From CAWUKT01 sp963923035 (GTDB lineage Bacteria; Bacteroidota; Bacteroidia; J057; JADKCL01): a stretch of 53,405 bases of DNA. The notes below the pieces were generated by a model that saw nothing but the letters and a program-made list of their open reading frames with translations, was not told where the DNA came from and ran no database searches. Below are positions 44,681-53,405 of this stretch, piece after piece (position 1 is the first letter of the stretch; every line of letters starts with the position of its first letter). The stretch is from NCBI GenBank assembly GCA_963923035.1, contig CAWUKT010000047.1, forward strand, positions 1 through 53,405, given 5' to 3'. Made by a program: the position numbers and the translations under genes.

Positions 44681-45913
44681 ATGAAATCATTAATGATCTT
44701 AATCATCTGGCCAATGTTAATCACAGCTGCATGGGGTCAAAATGCAGATTCATGGACAATTCATTGGTCAAAAGAGAAAAATGCGACTGATCCTATTGTA
44801 TTTGTTCTTGTTCCTTTAGCAGATATAGAAGACGTTACAGAGAGATTGCTATCTGAATCTTCCCACTTGGACCATTGTTTTGCAATTATCCCTGTTGATA
44901 CTGCCAATACATTAAGTGTAAGGGATTCCATCAATGGTGCTCTCAACGATCTGGATAACATTCGTCTACAAAGAGTATACTTAATGACAATTGGACCTCA
45001 GCGATTTTTCGAACATTTGGTTCGTTTTGAATCACAAATATTCGCCCATTGTGCGCACTGGTCTACCGATTCAATTCCATCCACGCGAAATGGTTGGAGT
45101 ATGTTTTCATACCAAAGTAATTCGCTTCAAGATATTGTAGGCAAATTCAGAACTCAATATCTCTGGAATATTACTTTATCCAGGGTTCAGGAAGAAAGTG
45201 CTGTTGACATAAGTTTACCAGGTAAGGGATTCGGGATAGGATATAGCCCTGGGCCAACCTTTCAATTCACAAAAGGAACTGACCAGTATGTGGCAAAATC
45301 ATTTCCAAAACATAGAATACAGGCCAATAAAAGGTTGAGCGATCAATGGTTCATTGATCTCGATTTTGATTTCGGAATGCGTAGGCCCAATCCACAAAAA
45401 GTAATTCGAGAAAAAATTAGGGACAGTGTTGATATTTCTGCGCTCCTGAACGGTGATGAAGTAGAGATCGCACTGAAAGAGACATTCGAGGGTCACCTTT
45501 TCTTCGGATTGGCTGGAAGTGCTAAATATGTATTTCGACCCCAAAAAAACTTGAGGCCTTATCTTAAAGCAGGCCTGGGCTTCGACGTATTGAACAGTCT
45601 TTCAGTCGAAATAGATACTTCTATTGTGATCAATCCGAATCAAGGCAACTCTGGTGGCTTCGCCAATGGTATTGCAAACTTGACAGAGGACTCGGGCAAT
45701 TCTACTTCAAATATAAATTCCCTTATGGTTCCATTGGGAATCGGCACCGAACTTAAGCTCAGTTCCCGTTGGATGCTGGACGCGGAAGCAAGTTATAGAT
45801 ACAGCTTGAAGGCATTCAACTCTCAGAATGCATTCTCAAATTCACTGCAGGTCATGTTTGGATTGAAATGTCGATTTTCAGCTCAAAAACGATCCTATAA
45901 ATATGTGGAATGA
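44681..45913 (+). CDS. Putative outer-membrane protein with alternating beta pattern
   Basis: 410 residues. Signal peptide (MLITAAWGQ). Residues 35-170 form an alpha/beta head (PIVFVLVPLADIEDVTERLL ... LQRVYLMTIGPQRFFEHLV). The rest, from about 185, alternates hydrophobic and polar residues like an outer-membrane beta-barrel (FGIGYSPGPTFQFTKG, WFIDLDFDFGMRRPN, HLFFGLAGSAKYVF, LRPYLKAGLGFDVLN, MLDAEASYRYSLKAF) and the end LQVMFGLKCRFSAQ. Function unknown. AT-rich, like the Avs gene 460 bases downstream. Confidence 0.55.
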   Translation: MKSLMILIIWPMLITAAWGQNADSWTIHWSKEKNATDPIVFVLVPLADIEDVTERLLSESSHLDHCFAIIPVDTANTLSVRDSINGALNDLDNIRLQRVYLMTIGPQRFFEHLVRFESQIFAHCAHWSTDSIPSTRNGWSMFSYQSNSLQDIVGKFRTQYLWNITLSRVQEESAVDISLPGKGFGIGYSPGPTFQFTKGTDQYVAKSFPKHRIQANKRLSDQWFIDLDFDFGMRRPNPQKVIREKIRDSVDISALLNGDEVEIALKETFEGHLFFGLAGSAKYVFRPQKNLRPYLKAGLGFDVLNSLSVEIDTSIVINPNQGNSGGFANGIANLTEDSGNSTSNINSLMVPLGIGTELKLSSRWMLDAEASYRYSLKAFNSQNAFSNSLQVMFGLKCRFSAQKRSYKYVE

Positions 45914-46060
45914 CCTTCTTCCAACCCTCCGCATCAACGAAGTTTTTGTCCTAATTCATCAACTAGCAAACAAAAGTCGGGGAAAGCGAAGGGGAAAGAA
46001 AGAGTTCAGAACATTCTTATACTGAGTCCTCAACGAACTCAAACTCCCTCTCTCAACTGA

Positions 46061-46085
46061 AAAATCCGATCAATGATCGGATTTT
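46061..46085. terminator. Perfect inverted repeat, probable terminator
   Basis: AAAATCCGATC (46061-46071)/GATCGGATTTT (46075-46085), perfect 11-bp stem with a 3-base loop and T/A ends in both directions. It stands 148 bases past the outer-membrane-protein gene. Confidence 0.6.
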
Positions 46086-46258
46086 GTACACCCGACGGGC
46101 GAGAGTTCTAACCTTTTTTGGGGGGATTTGGAGTGGGCGATCAGCGAAGTCAAAGACTTTTTCCCATAAATGAGAACCAAGGCATATAAACCCCAAGAAT
46201 CATGCCTCGAATTTGTTCAACCTAACTTATGATCTATGCCTTAAATTACCGCGAGGAC

Positions 46259-46317
46259 GGAAATAAGGAGCGAATCCTTTGTCAATTGGGGCAAGTCTAA
46301 AATTCGCCCTTATTTCC
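46259..46317 (+). promoter_or_regulatory. Large stem-loop upstream of the Avs-type gene
   Basis: GGAAATAAGG (46259-46268) pairs with CCTTATTTCC (46308-46317); after a one-base bulge, GCGAAT (46270-46275) pairs with ATTCGC (46302-46307): 16 base pairs in total, loop 26. It ends 56 bases before the ATG at 46374. It could be a transcription operator or an mRNA leader structure controlling the defence gene. Confidence 0.55.
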
Positions 46318-46373
46318 TCCTACTCGATTTCGCTAAACCTTTTTTTTGACAATCTCAATTATTTGTTTTGTAA

Positions 46374-49300
46374 ATGCGCTATCCAGAAAATGAACTTTTT
46401 GTTTTTGAGGGGGCTGCCTCTGCCAATTACGTTAATCGAGGATTCTTATATCAGTATTATGCCACCTTAGACCTTTGGCTGCAAAAGTCCTTGGCTTCCG
46501 AGAAAGTTCGAATATTTTGTGAAACATTTGATGATATAGCCATCTTCAACAAGGATTTGAAAGAGCTCTCTTTTCAGCAGATAAAATGCTATAGCTCAAA
46601 CTTTTCCATCAACAGCAAAAGCCTCAGGAATTCAATTATTAACTTCTTTAGACTTCATCTTAAGTTTCATCAACAGAGAAAACTCAAATATGTTTTCTTT
46701 AGCTCATCGGGAATAAAGCCTACAGAATACTTACTGAGATCATGGATTGATGAAGCTGGTGAAATTTCTCCCCCTACCATGAATCTTTGCATATCCTGGA
46801 TGGAGGATCTGCTGCGTAAGGATGCCGGAGATGAATTCAAGGACTTGCTCAATTCAGAAAAGACGATGACAAGCCCCATCCTGGAAAGCTTCATAAGGGA
46901 AATCCATTGGCAATTTGAAGATTTGAGCCCGGAAAAGGCGATTGAAGCGCTCAAGGAATCCTGCATTGCACGCCTTAGATCATTCTCAGAGGTCAAATTG
47001 GACTCAAAGCTATTGTTGGCCAGGCTAATCTTTGAGGTCCACACCCGATCCTCCCAACAGTTGATTGAAAATCGGTGCCTCACACCCGAACTTTTAAGAG
47101 AGATACTGAACGAATCCCTTGATGAGGTTCAGGAGACCCTCTCCTCAATCAGTGTATTTCCTGCATTTGCCATGGAGTTTCAAGAGGTTATGGAACTTTA
47201 CACCCAAAGTTTTATAGGAAGATCTGAAGAACAAAACTTCCTATTGGACCGGATAAGAGATTTGGAACAAGGCTTTATCTATCTGCAGGGAGTGCCCGGG
47301 ATAGGCAAGACATCCCTCGTTACGAGACTTATTTCCAAACTAGAAGAGAATGAACTCATCAATGAATCCTTCATTTTGGTGAAATACTTCATTGTCAGGG
47401 GAACAATAAAAGACTCGGCCGGACACTTCCTGAAATTCATGAACCAATCCTTGCAAAACATTGCCCCTATTAATCGGCCGGTATCTGCGAAAGATTTCAA
47501 TGAGAACCTTGAGTTTCTATTTGAAAGACTCCAGAATTTTTCCCAGCAGTCCAATGGAAAACAGCTGTTGATTTTCATTGATGGCATTGACGAAGGCGAA
47601 GGGAAAGATTGGTTGTCTGCTTTGATTGTCCAATGCTTTCCTAGGGTATTAATTATCTATTCGGGCCGTCCTACCAAAGAGGTGTTGAGTCTAATCGGAC
47701 GGATCAAACCCCAATTCTTGTTAAGGGAAGAAATCAAGGGCCTAACGCAAAAAGAGATTGTACAATTCCTACAGAAGTATATCCCTCAAATCCCCCTAGA
47801 CCAATATCCAACTGTAATCAGAGCATCGGAAGGGAATCCATTGTACCTGAAATTGCTGGAAAGTGGTGTTAAGAATGGTTCTCTTCAACTAATACAGTCA
47901 GGAGGTGTTCCAGATCTGTCCGAAGATTTTGACGCCTTTTACCAATTATTCTTTTGGAGATGGGGAGAAATGGAACAATCTGATCTCATTTCGCGTGTGC
48001 TGATGACCATTAGCATCGCAAAGGATCCTGTTTCAGCGTCTCAGCTTCAATTAATCTGCAATTCTCCGAGTTTTGCCACCAGAAAGGTCCTGAATACATT
48101 AAGGGAAGTCCTCATCATGGAAAATTTCAACAATGAAAATGTCTTTCGACTTTTCCATGAGACCTTACGGAACTACATCAACCAAAATTGGAAAGGTGAA
48201 CAGCGTGAAATGGAACTCCAAATTATTCAACATGGTTTGAAATGGAACCACTTTGCGGACCTAAGCTATGGAAAAAATGTGAGCAGCTATGTTGCCAATC
48301 ACCTCCCAACACATTTGAAGGATTTGGGACACGAGGATCAACTGATTGATCTGGCAAAATTGCCTGAATTCTTCCAGTTCCAGATGGATCATACCAACGA
48401 TTTCCGGAACTGTTTTAACCTCTTTGATTGGGCACTGACCGCTTCGCTTAAAGGGAATCAGTTCGATGGGTCAATGCAAATTGTTTCAAATCTGGTGTTC
48501 TTCGATGGCAAGATCAAAGATGCCCAGGACAGCATCCTTGAAATGGTTCAAAAATGGGGGAGCCACAAATTACCCGCCACCCTTTTCAAGGTTTCCAAGT
48601 TGGACAAGGAAGATCAGCTTAAACATTTCATTGATCTGCTTCATTGGGCCTTGATCGATCATGGTCAAGATTCCAGAGGGGAGGTGAAACTGATCCTTGA
48701 ATGTATGGAGGAGAACCATTCCCAAGACCCAAGTATTCTAAATTGGTACAAATTCGTTCCCATCGGCTATCTCTTCTTTATGATAGGGCGCATTGCTCAC
48801 ATGGGGATCGATCCTACTCCTATCTTTAAGAATTTCGCTACTGACTTTAATTTCAAAGGAGATGAGATTATTATCTTGGTTGATTCCATGGATGATATAG
48901 AGCTTGATCTCATTCATCGGTTTATGGGAATGATTGAAAATGATAGTGACAAGGATAAATTTCTTGATCAATTGTGCAGGGAATATGCAAAGGCCGGAAA
49001 TGATGCAAAGGCTTGGGAGATCCTGGGATCTATTGAGAAGAAGTACAAAAGAAATAACTTCCTTTTCGGAGTGGTTGCCGAATTGGCAAAGCTGGAAGAA
49101 TTCGATCGGGTTGGTTCCTTTTTAGAGCATCGGAAACTAAAATATTCCGATGCTTATTTCTCAGAATTAAAAGACTATCTGTTGGAAGAGATTCCTCCAG
49201 AAAGAGCAGTTGAAAAATTGCTAAAATACCCACATCTCCAATTAAGGTCCTGTTTAGTGGCGAATCATGCCAATTCATTGATCTGGACCAGATCCTTTTC

Positions 49301-52073
49301 CAACCTTCTCCCGGCATTGCTAGAAATTGAAGATAAAGGTACTCAAAATATGTTGATCGAGAGTGCAATTGAAGCACTTTTGAGAGAAGATGATTTGGAA
49401 ACTGCTGAAAGCTTGGTCGACCAACTTTCCCTAAACCCCTACTGGGACAATTCAATGAGTTCCTTAGCCAAAGCAGCCTGTGAAACAGGAGATATTCAGA
49501 AAGCTAAAGATTTTTCTTCACGGTGCAAAGATGCGGAAATCAAAACCCATACTCTCCTGAGCTTATCAAGGTGTTGTTTCCAAAAAGGGGAATCCCTTTT
49601 GGGTGAACAATTTTTTCAACAGGCCAATAAACTATATCAGGAAGAACAGATCAAGGAAGATTCATTTTTCATCTTTTGGTACGCTTGGGCTTTGGCCTGT
49701 TCCAAAAGGCTTGATCAGGCATTGTTATGGGCAAATAAAATAGGCCATAACTCGCGCCGGGGGTATTTGTTAGGACACATCTATTTTGAATTTGCTAAAG
49801 CTGAAGGATGGGAGAATATCAAGGAAGAACTCGCAGAAAAAATAGATCCCGGCTTATTACAGAAAATTCACTACGGGATCGCGGAATGCTACGGAAAAGA
49901 AGGTGATTTTGAGATGTCCAATCATGTTGCTCAATTGTTGGACCCAAAGGGTGATCATCATTTCAACCCTGACCACCTCTACTGCTCCCTGGCCCAGAAT
50001 TTTGTGGAAAAAGGAAGTCTAACAGAAGGAAGCAAGTGGGCCGAAAAGATTCAGGGTGAGGAGCAGTTGGTTGATTTCCTGAATGCCTTTTTCAAGCATC
50101 ATTTGGAAGAACAAAATATGGCCGCCTGTCTGGAAATATTAGGGAGACAAGCTGAATTCGATTCTAGGTATAAATCCGCCTTCCACTCAATGGAAAGGGA
50201 TTTTTTCCAGGCCTTTCTCAATTCAGATAACCAGGAACTGCTATGGAGTAATGCCGAAGAGTTGAAAATGGAGCCCTCTTTTTTGCATCACTTATGGGAA
50301 ATACGAGACTTGGAGGCTTTGTTGATTTATGCAAAAAGGTGCAGCGGGCATGGCCATGAAAGACTTGAGCTTGCCATTAAGGTACTGGAAAATGACCTGC
50401 CTGATATGGGGATCGAAATCCTGAAAACCATTGAAGAACTATCCTATATCGGGTCGGGGGTTAATTTCCCCCTGAGTTTTCTTACTGCAAACCCCACCGA
50501 GATCATCCGCCTTTTTCAAATTTGCGATAGCAACAGTTCCGATTGGAGATTTATCCAGCGTTCTGCTTTAAAACTGGCCTTGGCAGAAAGAAAGATGGAG
50601 GCAATTGACCTGACAGCAAATTTAGCCCTAAATGAGCGCCTAAATCTAAACATAGAGGTGCTTTGCCTGCTCGCAAAAAGCACAAAAGACTACGATTATG
50701 GAAAGACAGCGATTCCATTGTTGCGCAAAATGGACAATGTGTATTCAGCCCGGCAAGCTCTTCAATCCCTGGCCCCTGTCTTGATCCGCTTTGAGCAGTA
50801 CCGTGAATTGAGGGAACTCTTCCATCTTTCACTGATCGATGAGGAGAAGCAGAAAAAAAAGGAATGGAGAATATCCCTTGATCAATGGTTCAAGCCATTT
50901 CGGGTTTCTCTGCAACAGGGATTCCTAGAAGAAGCCGCATCCATTCTGGCGGAAGTGGAGGACAAAGATCTCAATTTCATCAATCAACAGACTGAGCTTG
51001 TCAGAAAGTACATTGAAAACGATCAAATCGAGAAAGCACTCAATTTATTAAGAGAAGGAGTCAATAATGCTTTCAATTTGCCTTTAAGGAAGGACCTCAT
51101 CACTTCGATTTTGATTGATTTTATCCCTCTATTCAATAAATGCCAATCTATGGCAGAATCCTATCCCATTCTTGGCATCTGTGAGGGGTATTTGCAGGCT
51201 GAAATTGATGAGGGAGATGGTTTAGCCCTAGCTCCAAGACAAATGGTAAACATCATATCCGGGTATTTCCATCATCAAAAAGAGGAAGCTGCAATTAATT
51301 GGTTCAAAATATTTATTCAGTATGTCAATCAATTAAATAGTGACCCATTGGGTCAGCTTTCTTTCGCCTTCAGAGACCTATATAAAGTACTCAAGGAAAA
51401 TTCCTATAAGGATTTGGCTCATAGCATTTTACATTTGGGGCTATTATACCATGGCATTCACGACATGAGTTTTCAAAAGAATCTCAAGCTTGACCCGATG
51501 GTCTCGATTGACGCCATTTCAATTATGGAAATAAAAAAACTCCAGAGATTTTTCAATGGTTATGGCCTTTCTCTGGACGGAGTAGAAAACCTTTGTAGAT
51601 ACATTCCCCTATTGGACGCCTCTGGCGATTCTGAAATTGGAGATCAAATCCTAATGGTCCTGGCGGATCATTACAAGGAGATGAAAAAAGGAAAGGACAA
51701 GTCTGCAACCAAACGTGAAATAGAAGTATGCAATGGGGTACGAGGGAGCGGAGAGGAGAAAATACATGCACTTGAACGGGTCCGGGAGAAATGCAGTGGC
51801 AAGGACTTTACACAGGCCTTGGCCAAGATTGGAGCTACCTTTAAAGGAGAAGAGGTAAAATTGTTAATGAAGTATGTGAAAGATCTGGAAGAGAGGGAAT
51901 TCAGAAAAAGTGGCTATCTAACCTTGTTACAACTCATTGAAGAAAATTTCGGTAGGGAGAAGCCGGAAAACCATTTAAAAGAACTTCTACCAGAACTAAA
52001 ATTTGACGGCAAACTCCTCCGAAAAGCGCTGTCCATTTACGAACTATATGACGCACCTAGGTTGAAGAAATAA
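46374..52073 (+). CDS. Avs-type STAND NTPase with N-terminal Cap4/DUF4297-like nuclease: putative antiphage sensor
   Basis: 1,899 residues in one piece. N-terminus: RGFLYQYYATLDLWL (23-37), FCETFDDIAIF (48-58) and SFQQIKCYSS (66-75) form the D...(Q-x-K) pattern of Cap4/DUF4297-like PD-(D/E)XK nucleases (candidates E50, D54, Q69, K71). Centre: Walker A GVPGIGKT at 306-313 and Walker B LLIFIDGIDE at 398-407; then sensor-like IIYSGRPTKEV, LKGLT-like IKGLTQKEIVQFLQ, and the STAND motif GNPLYLKLL at 487-495. From about 620 to the end: helical repeats of about 35-40 residues, TPR-like. This order (effector, STAND NTPase, long repeat sensor) is that of Avs (antiviral STAND) proteins, which bind a phage protein and then activate the effector. 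I infer the same here: a phage-derived ligand recognised by the repeats, tetramerising the NTPase, and the nuclease cutting DNA. Neighbours: no partner gene; an IS transposase directly follows. Confidence 0.7.
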   Translation: MRYPENELFVFEGAASANYVNRGFLYQYYATLDLWLQKSLASEKVRIFCETFDDIAIFNKDLKELSFQQIKCYSSNFSINSKSLRNSIINFFRLHLKFHQQRKLKYVFFSSSGIKPTEYLLRSWIDEAGEISPPTMNLCISWMEDLLRKDAGDEFKDLLNSEKTMTSPILESFIREIHWQFEDLSPEKAIEALKESCIARLRSFSEVKLDSKLLLARLIFEVHTRSSQQLIENRCLTPELLREILNESLDEVQETLSSISVFPAFAMEFQEVMELYTQSFIGRSEEQNFLLDRIRDLEQGFIYLQGVPGIGKTSLVTRLISKLEENELINESFILVKYFIVRGTIKDSAGHFLKFMNQSLQNIAPINRPVSAKDFNENLEFLFERLQNFSQQSNGKQLLIFIDGIDEGEGKDWLSALIVQCFPRVLIIYSGRPTKEVLSLIGRIKPQFLLREEIKGLTQKEIVQFLQKYIPQIPLDQYPTVIRASEGNPLYLKLLESGVKNGSLQLIQSGGVPDLSEDFDAFYQLFFWRWGEMEQSDLISRVLMTISIAKDPVSASQLQLICNSPSFATRKVLNTLREVLIMENFNNENVFRLFHETLRNYINQNWKGEQREMELQIIQHGLKWNHFADLSYGKNVSSYVANHLPTHLKDLGHEDQLIDLAKLPEFFQFQMDHTNDFRNCFNLFDWALTASLKGNQFDGSMQIVSNLVFFDGKIKDAQDSILEMVQKWGSHKLPATLFKVSKLDKEDQLKHFIDLLHWALIDHGQDSRGEVKLILECMEENHSQDPSILNWYKFVPIGYLFFMIGRIAHMGIDPTPIFKNFATDFNFKGDEIIILVDSMDDIELDLIHRFMGMIENDSDKDKFLDQLCREYAKAGNDAKAWEILGSIEKKYKRNNFLFGVVAELAKLEEFDRVGSFLEHRKLKYSDAYFSELKDYLLEEIPPERAVEKLLKYPHLQLRSCLVANHANSLIWTRSFSNLLPALLEIEDKGTQNMLIESAIEALLREDDLETAESLVDQLSLNPYWDNSMSSLAKAACETGDIQKAKDFSSRCKDAEIKTHTLLSLSRCCFQKGESLLGEQFFQQANKLYQEEQIKEDSFFIFWYAWALACSKRLDQALLWANKIGHNSRRGYLLGHIYFEFAKAEGWENIKEELAEKIDPGLLQKIHYGIAECYGKEGDFEMSNHVAQLLDPKGDHHFNPDHLYCSLAQNFVEKGSLTEGSKWAEKIQGEEQLVDFLNAFFKHHLEEQNMAACLEILGRQAEFDSRYKSAFHSMERDFFQAFLNSDNQELLWSNAEELKMEPSFLHHLWEIRDLEALLIYAKRCSGHGHERLELAIKVLENDLPDMGIEILKTIEELSYIGSGVNFPLSFLTANPTEIIRLFQICDSNSSDWRFIQRSALKLALAERKMEAIDLTANLALNERLNLNIEVLCLLAKSTKDYDYGKTAIPLLRKMDNVYSARQALQSLAPVLIRFEQYRELRELFHLSLIDEEKQKKKEWRISLDQWFKPFRVSLQQGFLEEAASILAEVEDKDLNFINQQTELVRKYIENDQIEKALNLLREGVNNAFNLPLRKDLITSILIDFIPLFNKCQSMAESYPILGICEGYLQAEIDEGDGLALAPRQMVNIISGYFHHQKEEAAINWFKIFIQYVNQLNSDPLGQLSFAFRDLYKVLKENSYKDLAHSILHLGLLYHGIHDMSFQKNLKLDPMVSIDAISIMEIKKLQRFFNGYGLSLDGVENLCRYIPLLDASGDSEIGDQILMVLADHYKEMKKGKDKSATKREIEVCNGVRGSGEEKIHALERVREKCSGKDFTQALAKIGATFKGEEVKLLMKYVKDLEEREFRKSGYLTLLQLIEENFGREKPENHLKELLPELKFDGKLLRKALSIYELYDAPRLKK

Positions 52074-52213
52074 CCTATGGCCATTCTAGAGGCATGACAT
52101 TTAACGCTGGTTTTGGTAAGAATAAGTTCGAACCTGCTTTGGGTCTTATCCTAGAATAGTCGGTCCTGAAAAACCCACAAAATCCTCCAATCCACTCTCC
52201 CCATCCACATTTT

Positions 52214-53405
52214 GGGCATAAAATGGGTGTCTAATATCGCAGGGGATTGCAGATATTCTTTCAAAAGCCTGCAATATGCTTGGAAAGAACCGCAACCAGA
52301 ACCAGGAGAATCTCTTCTCGACCCCGCTGCGCGACCTGCTCAATCCGCAGCACGAACTCTACCAACTCGCCCACGCGATCGACTGGAAAAAGTTTGAGGA
52401 CGGTTTTGCTTCTCTCTACTCGCACACCGGACGGCCGTCGGCACCGATTCGACTGATGGTGAGCCTGTTGTTGCTAAAGCAGATTGATGACTTGGGTGAC
52501 GAAACGGTCGTTGCCAAGTGGGTAGAGAACCCATACTACCAGTACTTCAGCGGGATGGATGTCTTCCAGTGGAAACCGCCGATTGACCCCACCGATCTGG
52601 TCAAGTTCCGCCAGCGCATTGGGCAGGATGGTATCGAACTGATTTTTAAAGCCTCGGTTGATTTGCACGGTGATTTGGCCACTGAAGACGAGATTGTTGC
52701 TGACACGACCGTTCAGGAAAAGGCCATTCGCTATCCGACCGATGTGCGGCTCTATTCCAGGGTGATTGAGCATTGCCGGCGGATCAATCAGGAGGAGGGC
52801 TTGCCGATGCGGCAGAGCTACGTGCGGACAGTTCCCAAATTGATGCGGCAATCCTTTTATGCCCACCATCCAAAACGGCGCAAAAAAGCCGGCAAGGCCC
52901 GAAAGAGACTCAAGACGATCGCCGGGCGCATGGTCCGTGAATTGGAACGCAACATGAGCGCTGAAATGGCCCGGCGTTACGCTTCCAAGCTGGAAATCTT
53001 CAACCAGGTACTTGCCCAAACCCGCCACAGCAAACACAAAATCTATGCCCTCCACGCCCCTGAAGTCGCCTGCATCGCCAAGGGCAAGGCCCATCCCAAA
53101 TACGAGTTCGGATCGAAAGTGTCCATTGCAACGACCAAGACCGCAGGGATCATTGTGGCCGTGGAGAACTTCACCGGCAATCCCTACGACGGCGACACTT
53201 TGCAAGCCACCTTGGAGCTCTATCAAAAACTCCACCGCTGCGATCCGAAGCTGGTGATCGCTGACCGGGGTTACCGGGGCCGCAAACAGATCGGTAACAC
53301 TCAGGTCCTCACCCCAACGAAACCGCGCCCATCAGACACGCCCTACCAAAGTAAGCTCCCGAGCAACCCATCTTCCCGAATAATCATTTTACTCAGAGCT
53401 TTGTG
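52214..53405 (+). mobile_element. IS5-type insertion sequence, cut by the window end
   Basis: Defined by the transposase reading frame. The left end is not resolved; the AT-rich run starting near 52214 is the first candidate. The right end lies outside the window. It follows the Avs stop by about 140-200 bases. Confidence 0.6.
52276..53405 (+). CDS. IS5-family transposase, 3' end missing
   Basis: Reads without stop from ATG 52276 to the window end (376 codons). Family pattern: NLFSTPLRDLLNPQHELYQL, IDWKKFEDGFASLYSHTGRP, IRLMVSLLLLKQIDDLGDET, WVENPYYQYFSGMDVFQW, IVADTTVQEKAIRYPTDVRL (first catalytic Asp in VADTT), FGSKVSIATTKTAGIIVAVE, VIADRGYRG (second catalytic Asp). The last catalytic Glu region (R-x-x-x-E-P-x-x-x-x-L-K) is not reached. 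After SDTPYQ (about 53345) the sequence turns to SKLPSNPSSRIIILL, unlike the basic helix expected there. A frameshift, a chimeric join or divergence at that point is possible. Confidence 0.8.
   Translation, partial: MLGKNRNQNQENLFSTPLRDLLNPQHELYQLAHAIDWKKFEDGFASLYSHTGRPSAPIRLMVSLLLLKQIDDLGDETVVAKWVENPYYQYFSGMDVFQWKPPIDPTDLVKFRQRIGQDGIELIFKASVDLHGDLATEDEIVADTTVQEKAIRYPTDVRLYSRVIEHCRRINQEEGLPMRQSYVRTVPKLMRQSFYAHHPKRRKKAGKARKRLKTIAGRMVRELERNMSAEMARRYASKLEIFNQVLAQTRHSKHKIYALHAPEVACIAKGKAHPKYEFGSKVSIATTKTAGIIVAVENFTGNPYDGDTLQATLELYQKLHRCDPKLVIADRGYRGRKQIGNTQVLTPTKPRPSDTPYQSKLPSNPSSRIIILLRAL

Noticed and set aside
52474..53235. Long open frame on the minus strand across the transposase
   Set aside because: The plus-strand reading matches the IS5 transposase family throughout, so the minus frame is a shadow.
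1..53405. CRISPR array or rRNA
   Set aside because: No regularly spaced repeats and no conserved rRNA blocks were seen anywhere in the window.

Overview
The window looks like a chromosomal stretch from a marine or soil Bacteroidota, probably of the Saprospiria/Lewinella type (inference). Four secreted proteins end in type IX secretion (T9SS) sorting domains with the L-x-PNP start. Signal peptides and lipoprotein signals are common, Shine-Dalgarno sites are mostly absent, and the regulators (LytTR pair, AraC, Crp, ECF sigma, FlgO/TPR/AraC fusions) fit that phylum. There is no rRNA, no convincing tRNA, no CRISPR array and no ribosomal operon; this is accessory and housekeeping-light DNA.

Layout. 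0-8.5 kb: a J-domain-less DnaJ C-terminal-like protein, a membrane-tethered ABM monooxygenase, an SGNH-like T9SS cargo, a Crp-type regulator followed by an alpha/beta hydrolase, a small periplasmic protein, an ATP-grasp ligase, a small membrane protein and an AraC regulator. 8.5-14.7 kb: a block on the minus strand for the cell surface, with a parallel beta-helix T9SS protein, a clan GH-A-like glycosidase with T9SS tail, translationally coupled to a preceding coiled-coil surface protein, and a lipoprotein. 14.8-19.2 kb: a large helical protein, a broken luciferase-domain remnant, and a LytTR response regulator with its LytS-like TPR sensor kinase. 20-26.9 kb: M14 carboxypeptidase, HSL-type esterase with a second AraC regulator (paralogue of the first), lactonase, and an SDR/SnoaL-like operon divergent from an HxlR regulator. 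27-33.6 kb: a di-haem cytochrome c peroxidase gene interrupted by one in-frame TAA, an ECF sigma factor with a DUF1772-like membrane protein, a DUF1851-like protein, a MarR-GNAT fusion with a perfect palindrome over its promoter, and queA.

From 33.9 kb on there is an S41 protease, then two paralogous 601-residue regulators (FlgO/TolB-N-like domain, TPR array, C-terminal AraC HTH). Each is followed by a gene whose upstream DNA carries the same roughly 60-bp conserved element, which suggests paired regulator/target modules. From about 41 kb the DNA is visibly more AT-rich. It ends in the most striking gene of the window: a 1,899-residue protein with an N-terminal Cap4/DUF4297-like nuclease signature, a central STAND P-loop NTPase and a very long helical-repeat C-terminus. 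This is the architecture of Avs-type antiphage sensors. It has a large stem-loop just upstream of its start and is followed directly by an IS5-type transposase that runs into the window end.

Functions are read from recognisable motifs and remembered family features only; no search was run. Start sites were often moved inward to a methionine followed by a signal peptide or the conserved domain.
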